Part shown: piece by piece, positions 36,861 through 41,164 of the stretch | How the letters are laid out: every line of letters begins with the position of its first letter | How positions within the stretch are numbered: the stretch's first letter is position 1 | NCBI GenBank assembly: GCA_003210075.1 | Contig: QCNR01000013.1 | Location: 1-41,164, forward strand | From: Pelagibacteraceae bacterium AG-426-G09 | GTDB taxonomy: Bacteria > Pseudomonadota > Alphaproteobacteria > Pelagibacterales > Pelagibacteraceae | Direction of reading: 5' to 3' | Length of the DNA stretch: 41,164 nucleotides | The notes under the pieces: generated by a model | What the model saw: the letters and a program-made list of their open reading frames with translations, nothing else | Databases searched by the model: none | What the model was told of the DNA's origin: nothing | Made by a program: the position numbers and the translations under genes

Positions 36861-37712
36861 ATGATTATTTGGATAGCATCATATCCTAAATGTGGTAATA
36901 CATGGGTAAGATCATTTATTTCAGCACTTTTGTATACTGAAGATGGCAAATTTACTTTTAAAAATTTAGAAAGTATACCTCAATATCCAATTAGACATCA
37001 ATTTTCTGGCTTTCTAGAAGATTTCTCAGATATCAATAGTATTAAGAAAAATTGGATTACGACCCAAACAAAAATGAATTTAGATAATAAAGTTAAGTTT
37101 CTAAAAACTCATCATGTTAATTGTAAGATTGATAATCATGCTTTTACTAATTTTGATAATACTTTAGGTGTAATTTATATTGTTAGAGACCCAAGAAATG
37201 TACTTACATCTCTTATAAATCATTACTCTTTAAATAATCAACTTGAAGCAAAAAAATTTTTATTTGAGGAAAAAAATTGGCTAGGTTTTAAAAAGGAAAA
37301 TAACAAAATTCAATTAACAAGATTTCCAACTCTTATAAGTTCGTGGAAAACAAATTATAACTCCTGGAAAAATACAAGCAAAAATTTATTATTAATTAAA
37401 TATGAAAATCTAATATCAAATCCAGAGTTAGAATTTAGTAAATTAACAAATTATCTCGAAAATATTATTAATATTAAATTTGATAAAAATAAAATAGAAA
37501 ATGCGATTAACTCTACATCATTCGAAACATTAAAAAATAAAGAATTAAAAGAAGGTTTTATAGAGGGTGCAAAAGATAAAACAAATGATGGAAAAAAAAG
37601 ATTTTTTAACCTAGGTCCAGAAAATAACTGGAAAAATCTAGTTAAAAAGGAAATTGTTGACGAGGTAGAAAAAAACTTTGAAATCGAAATGAAAGAACTT
37701 AACTATCTATAA
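36861..37712 (+). CDS. Sulfotransferase-domain protein 1
   Basis: Cytosolic-type sulfotransferase fold that would transfer sulfate from PAPS to a hydroxyl or amine. The 5'-phosphosulfate loop is SYPKCGNTWVRSFISAL near 7-23, the likely catalytic His is in FLKTHHVNC near 74-82, and the 3'-phosphate motif is IYIVRDPRNVLTSLINHYSL near 101-120. The C-terminal FFNLGPENNWKNLV stands in the place of the family's 'RKG..GDWKN'. There is no signal peptide or membrane segment. It is followed after 2 nt by a paralogue with the same opening (MIIWI.SYPK.GN). Acceptor unknown. It lies between core genes mnmE and rho, so it is probably an accessory insertion. Confidence 0.85.
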   Translation: MIIWIASYPKCGNTWVRSFISALLYTEDGKFTFKNLESIPQYPIRHQFSGFLEDFSDINSIKKNWITTQTKMNLDNKVKFLKTHHVNCKIDNHAFTNFDNTLGVIYIVRDPRNVLTSLINHYSLNNQLEAKKFLFEEKNWLGFKKENNKIQLTRFPTLISSWKTNYNSWKNTSKNLLLIKYENLISNPELEFSKLTNYLENIINIKFDKNKIENAINSTSFETLKNKELKEGFIEGAKDKTNDGKKRFFNLGPENNWKNLVKKEIVDEVEKNFEIEMKELNYL

Positions 37713-37714
37713 CT

Positions 37715-38548
37715 ATGATAATTTGGATATCATCTTACCCAAAAAGTGGAAATACTTACGTTAGATCATTTTTAAGTGCTTATTATTATACAAATGATGG
37801 CGTATTTGATTTTGAATTGTTAAAATTTATTGAACAATTTCCTGATAAACAGTTTTATAATGGTTATATTAAAACAAAAAAGCAAGCTTCTGAACAATGG
37901 CTTCATCTTCAAAGAGAAATTATTAAGTCCAAAAAAATCAAATTTCTTAAAACCCATTCGGCATATGGGTCCCTTGATAATAACCCCTTTACATCATCAG
38001 AAGTAACAATTGCAGGGATATATGTTGTTAGAGACCCAAGGAGTGTGGCTGTTTCACTAATGAACCATTTTTCATTAGAAAAAGATCAGGCGCTAACAAT
38101 GCTTATGGATGAAAATAGAGGTATAAAATCTAAGGATAATAATTTTGCTACATATACTTTTTTAAGTTCTTGGTCTAATCACTTTAAATCTTGGTCTAAC
38201 ATTAAAAGCTTTAGAACAATTATAATTAAATATGAAGACTTACAGAACAACAGTGAAAAAGTTTTCTTAGACCTTATAAAATTTATAAACAATATTATAA
38301 ATAATTATAAAGGAATAGATCATCAAAAATTTAAGAAAGCTTTAGAAACAACTAGTTTCAATTCTCTTAAAAAAAAGGAGAGTGAAGAAGGATTTTTTGA
38401 AGCGGTTTTTTCAGAGGAAAAAGAAAAGAAGATACCTTTTTTTAATTTAGGTTTTAAAAATAACTGGCAAAATATTTTAACGGATGAAATGGTTAAAAAA
38501 ATTGAAAATAATTTTAAAAAAGAAATGGAAGAATTAAAATATCTTTAA
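37715..38548 (+). CDS. Sulfotransferase-domain protein 2 (tandem paralogue)
   Basis: 277 residues, collinear with the gene just upstream: SYPKSGNTYVRSFLSAY near 7-23 (PAPS 5'-phosphosulfate loop), FLKTHSAYG near 74-82 with the likely catalytic His, VVRDPRSVAVSLMNHFSL near 103-120 (3'-phosphate motif) and FFNLGFKNNWQNIL near the end. The two proteins share motif order and C-terminal layout but differ along most of their length, so the duplication is old or they were acquired as a pair. Different acceptors are possible. It converges on rho with a 10 nt gap. Confidence 0.85.
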   Translation: MIIWISSYPKSGNTYVRSFLSAYYYTNDGVFDFELLKFIEQFPDKQFYNGYIKTKKQASEQWLHLQREIIKSKKIKFLKTHSAYGSLDNNPFTSSEVTIAGIYVVRDPRSVAVSLMNHFSLEKDQALTMLMDENRGIKSKDNNFATYTFLSSWSNHFKSWSNIKSFRTIIIKYEDLQNNSEKVFLDLIKFINNIINNYKGIDHQKFKKALETTSFNSLKKKESEEGFFEAVFSEEKEKKIPFFNLGFKNNWQNILTDEMVKKIENNFKKEMEELKYL

Positions 38549-38558
38549 ATTATTTATA

Positions 38559-39830
38559 CTAACTCGGTTTATTCATTGAATTAAAAAACTCTGTATTACT
38601 TTTAGTATTTTTTAATTTAGAATTAATAAATTCAATGGCATCCATTGAACCCATTGGTGCGATAATTCTTCTTAGAACGTTCATTTTTTGAAGGTCATTC
38701 TTGTCAAATAATAACTCTTCTCTTCTGGTGCCTGATTTAGTTATATCTATTGCTGGAAAGATTCTTTTTTCAGATATTTTTCTATCCAAAATAGTTTCAC
38801 TATTACCAGTGCCTTTAAACTCTTCAAATATAACTTCATCCATTCTGCTTCCGGTATCAATTAAAGCTGTTGCTATAATTGTTAAAGAGCCACCTTCTTC
38901 AATATTTCTCGCTGCACCAAAAAATCTTTTTGGTCTTTGAAGTGCGTTAGCATCAACACCTCCTGTCAAAACTTTTCCAGAACTTGGAACAACAGCATTG
39001 TAAGCTCTTCCTAATCTTGTAATTGAGTCTAACAATATAACCACGTCCTTCTTATGCTCTGTTAGTCTTTTTGCTTTTTCAATTACCATTTCTGCAACTG
39101 CAACGTGCCTTTGCGCCGGCTCATCAAATGTTGAGCTAATAACCTCGCCCTTAACAGTCCTTTGCATATCTGTAACTTCTTCTGGTCTTTCATCAATAAG
39201 CAAAACCATTAAATAACATTCTGGATGATTTGCGGTAATTGCATTAGCGATACTTTGTAAAATCATTGTTTTTCCAGCTTTTGGAGGGGAAATAATTAAA
39301 GATCTTTGTCCCTTTCCAATTGGACTAACAAGGTCGATTAATCTTGGGGTTAGATCAGGATTCTTTTCAACTTTATTTTTTTCTGACTCCATAACCAGTT
39401 GGCTATTTGGATATAAAGGAGTTAGGTTATCAAAAGCAATCTTGTGCCTTACTTTTTCTGGTTCTTCAAAATTTATTTTGCTAACTTGAAGTAAAGCAAA
39501 ATATCTTTCACCATCTTTAGGGGCTCTAACTGGTCCCTCTACAGTGTCTCCTGTTCTTAGACCAAATCTCCGTATTTGGCTTGGGCTAACATAAATATCA
39601 TCTGGTCCTGGTAAATAATTTGACTCCATAGCTCTCAAGAAACCGAAGCCGTCTTGAAGTAATTGAAGTACTCCACCACCAGTAATTTCTTCACCTTTTT
39701 CAGCATGTTTTTTTAGAATAGCAAATAAAATTTCCTGTCTTCTTAGTGTGCTTGCATTTTCAATACCAAGCTTTTCAGCCTCGTCAATGAGCTGCTCTGA
39801 TGTTTTTCCTTTTAATTCTTGTATGTTCAT
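38559..39830 (-). CDS. rho: Transcription termination factor Rho
   Basis: Hexameric RNA helicase that ends transcription. The N-terminal Rho domain is followed by the cold-shock-like RNA-binding domain with [20 protein letters not shown] near 62-81. The ATPase domain has the P-loop [11 protein letters not shown] near 180-190 and [14 protein letters not shown] near 209-222, and the R-loop region [20 protein letters not shown] follows near 288-307. Length 423 is typical. Rho may be important here because few intrinsic terminators were seen. Confidence 0.98.
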   Translation of the reverse strand: MNIQELKGKTSEQLIDEAEKLGIENASTLRRQEILFAILKKHAEKGEEITGGGVLQLLQDGFGFLRAMESNYLPGPDDIYVSPSQIRRFGLRTGDTVEGPVRAPKDGERYFALLQVSKINFEEPEKVRHKIAFDNLTPLYPNSQLVMESEKNKVEKNPDLTPRLIDLVSPIGKGQRSLIISPPKAGKTMILQSIANAITANHPECYLMVLLIDERPEEVTDMQRTVKGEVISSTFDEPAQRHVAVAEMVIEKAKRLTEHKKDVVILLDSITRLGRAYNAVVPSSGKVLTGGVDANALQRPKRFFGAARNIEEGGSLTIIATALIDTGSRMDEVIFEEFKGTGNSETILDRKISEKRIFPAIDITKSGTRREELLFDKNDLQKMNVLRRIIAPMGSMDAIEFINSKLKNTKSNTEFFNSMNKPS

Positions 39831-39883
39831 GGGGATTTAGTTTAGATAAATTTAATATAGTATTATATTTTTAAATTTCAAGC

Positions 39884-40318
39884 TTATAAAGGTTTAATAA
39901 TTACAACAAATACAATTAATATAAGCAAAACTGTTGGGACTTCGTTAATATAACGATAGAATTTAGCTGTTTTAGTGTTTGTTCTATTTTTCAAGTTTGT
40001 TAAGCATTTTCCTAGATATTCATGATAACCGGATAGAAATATTACTAATACCAGCTTTATTTGCATCCACAAGTTTGTTAGGACACTGAAACCATTTAAA
40101 TAAATTAGCACAATTCCAAATATCCAAGAAAATAACATTGCTGGTCTCATTATGTAATTATAAAGGCGTTTTTCCATGATTTCAAAAATGTCAGTCGCTT
40201 CTCTTTTTTCAAAATTTTCTACATGATAAACAAAAATCCTTGGTAAATACAAAAGCCCTGCCATCCATGAAATAACAGCTATTAAATGGAGAGATTTTAT
40301 AATTAAATATAAATTCAT
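39884..40318 (-). CDS. hemJ: Protoporphyrinogen IX oxidase HemJ
   Basis: Membrane heme-biosynthesis enzyme that oxidises protoporphyrinogen IX. The 144-residue protein has four hydrophobic segments, the first containing SLHLIAVISWMAGLLYLPR near 9-27 with the conserved His and Arg, then FVYHVE near 29-34 and RPAMLFSW near 57-64. This is the UPF0093/HemJ pattern. It overlaps the hemH stop by one base (TAATG), and direct coupling to ferrochelatase, the next step of heme synthesis, supports the call. Confidence 0.92.
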   Translation of the reverse strand: MNLYLIIKSLHLIAVISWMAGLLYLPRIFVYHVENFEKREATDIFEIMEKRLYNYIMRPAMLFSWIFGIVLIYLNGFSVLTNLWMQIKLVLVIFLSGYHEYLGKCLTNLKNRTNTKTAKFYRYINEVPTVLLILIVFVVIIKPL

Positions 40319-41164
40319 TATTTTAAATTTTTTTTAATTAAATATTCGAGCAGCTTGATATGATCATCGCTGTCGTTTAGACATGGTATAAACCCAAATT
40401 TCTCTCCTCCAAATCTTTCGAAGCTCTCTTTTCCTTGTATTGAAATTTCTTCAAGTGTTTCAACACAATCTGATGCAAAACCAGGCGATATTACTAAAAC
40501 CTTCTTTATTCCTTCTTTAGGTAAGTTTTCCAATGTTTTGTCGGTGTAAGGTTGAAGCCATTCCTGGGGACCAAATCTTGATTGAAAAGTTGTCATAATT
40601 TTAATTTCTTTAAACTTTTCTGAAATTAACCTTGTAGTTTTATGACAGTAACAATGGTATGGATCACCTTTTTCAAAGTATTTCTGAGGAATACCGTGGT
40701 AAGACGCTATAATTAAGTCTGGTTTCCAATCTATTTCGTTCAATTTTTTATTAATGCTGTTTACAAGGCCATCAATATATAATGGTTCTGATTCATAATG
40801 CGGGATTATTTGTATCGCAGGTTGCCATCTCATTTTCATTAAAACCCTAAATACTTCGTCACATACTGTGGCTGTGGTTGGTGATGCGTACTGAGGATAT
40901 AATGGTAATATAATCAATTTCTCACATCCATTTTTTTTCATATCATTAATTTTGCTTTTAATACTTGGATTTCCATACCTCATAGCAAAATCAATAATCA
41001 AATCTTTGTTTTCAATTTTTTCACTAAGTTTTTTAGTTTGCATTTCTGTAAAATATCTAAGAGGTGATTTGTTTTCTTCTTTCATCCATATTTCTTTATA
41101 GGCCTTTGCGGTTTTAGACGGTCTAAAAGTTAAGATAAATAAATTTAATATTATTTTCCAAATT
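40318..41164 (-). CDS. hemH: Ferrochelatase (partial, 5' end beyond the window)
   Basis: Inserts ferrous iron into protoporphyrin IX, the last step of protoheme synthesis. The frame stays open to the right edge; the residues before the first internal Met (41085) read SKTAKAYKEIW, which is the usual ferrochelatase sequence, so the true start lies outside the window. The catalytic His is in IIASYHGIPQKYF, followed by GDPYHCYCHKTTRLI, and FQSRFGPQEWLQPYT and VLVISPGFASDCVETLEEI are further signatures. It is upstream of hemJ with a one-base overlap. Confidence 0.96.
   Translation of the reverse strand, partial: IWKIILNLFILTFRPSKTAKAYKEIWMKEENKSPLRYFTEMQTKKLSEKIENKDLIIDFAMRYGNPSIKSKINDMKKNGCEKLIILPLYPQYASPTTATVCDEVFRVLMKMRWQPAIQIIPHYESEPLYIDGLVNSINKKLNEIDWKPDLIIASYHGIPQKYFEKGDPYHCYCHKTTRLISEKFKEIKIMTTFQSRFGPQEWLQPYTDKTLENLPKEGIKKVLVISPGFASDCVETLEEISIQGKESFERFGGEKFGFIPCLNDSDDHIKLLEYLIKKNLK

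Noticed and set aside
41112..41128. Inverted repeat TTTTAGAC-G-GTCTAAAA
   Set aside because: It lies inside hemH coding sequence where the codons match the ferrochelatase protein, and a one-base loop cannot form a hairpin. Probably chance.

Overview
The window looks like a piece of a SAR11-type alphaproteobacterial chromosome (order Pelagibacterales, Candidatus Pelagibacter or a close relative). The evidence is very low GC, almost no intergenic DNA (no gap reaches 300 bases), many 1-4 nt start/stop overlaps, an alphaproteobacterial gene order (mnmE-mnmG-rsmG-parA-parB facing DUF3576-leuS-lptE-holA) and a marine-type general porin. The assignment rests on family recognition and gene order; no database search was done. 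No rRNA, tRNA, IS element, phage gene or CRISPR array was seen.

Layout. 1-2.7 kb: start of a Fur-family regulator, a compact tsaB, a polysaccharide deacetylase on the opposite strand and a Bax-like glucosaminidase. 2.7-5.8 kb: murJ-trpS-nfu, reading leftward into bax as one likely operon. 5.9-11.4 kb: maeB, then rsmI-dolP back to back with an LpoA-like protein, then rdgB. 11.4-15.2 kb: grpE-dnaK-dnaJ; dnaK carries a one-base frameshift in a T8 run. 15.3-20.8 kb: an accessory six-gene sugar cluster (two sugar methyltransferases, DegT aminotransferase, GT4 glycosyltransferase, cupin, FkbM methyltransferase) lying between dnaJ and dapB. 20.8-25.5 kb: dapB, nth, adenosine kinase, a 43-residue ArfA-like gene, a regulator with a degenerate receiver, a YkuD-domain protein, YggS and a TenI/ThiE-like protein, packed with extreme start-to-start overlaps. 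25.5-26.5 kb: the porin. 26.7-31.3 kb: DUF3576 lipoprotein, leuS, lptE, holA. 31.3-36.8 kb: the mnmE-mnmG-rsmG-parA-parB operon with an exact consensus parS site inside rsmG. 36.9-38.5 kb: two tandem sulfotransferases. 38.6-41.2 kb: rho, hemJ and the 5'-truncated hemH.

How the genes work together. Many serve the envelope: lipid II flipping (MurJ), peptidoglycan hydrolysis and cross-linking (Bax, YkuD, LpoA-like), LPS export (LptE), outer-membrane upkeep (DolP-like, porin) and surface glycan building and decoration (deacetylase, sugar cluster, sulfotransferases). A second theme is chromosome segregation near the origin (ParA, ParB, parS) coupled to tRNA and rRNA modification (MnmE, MnmG, RsmG). 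A third is protein quality control and ribosome rescue (GrpE-DnaK-DnaJ, ArfA-like). The accessory parts are the sugar cluster, the deacetylase and the sulfotransferase pair; each sits between otherwise core genes.
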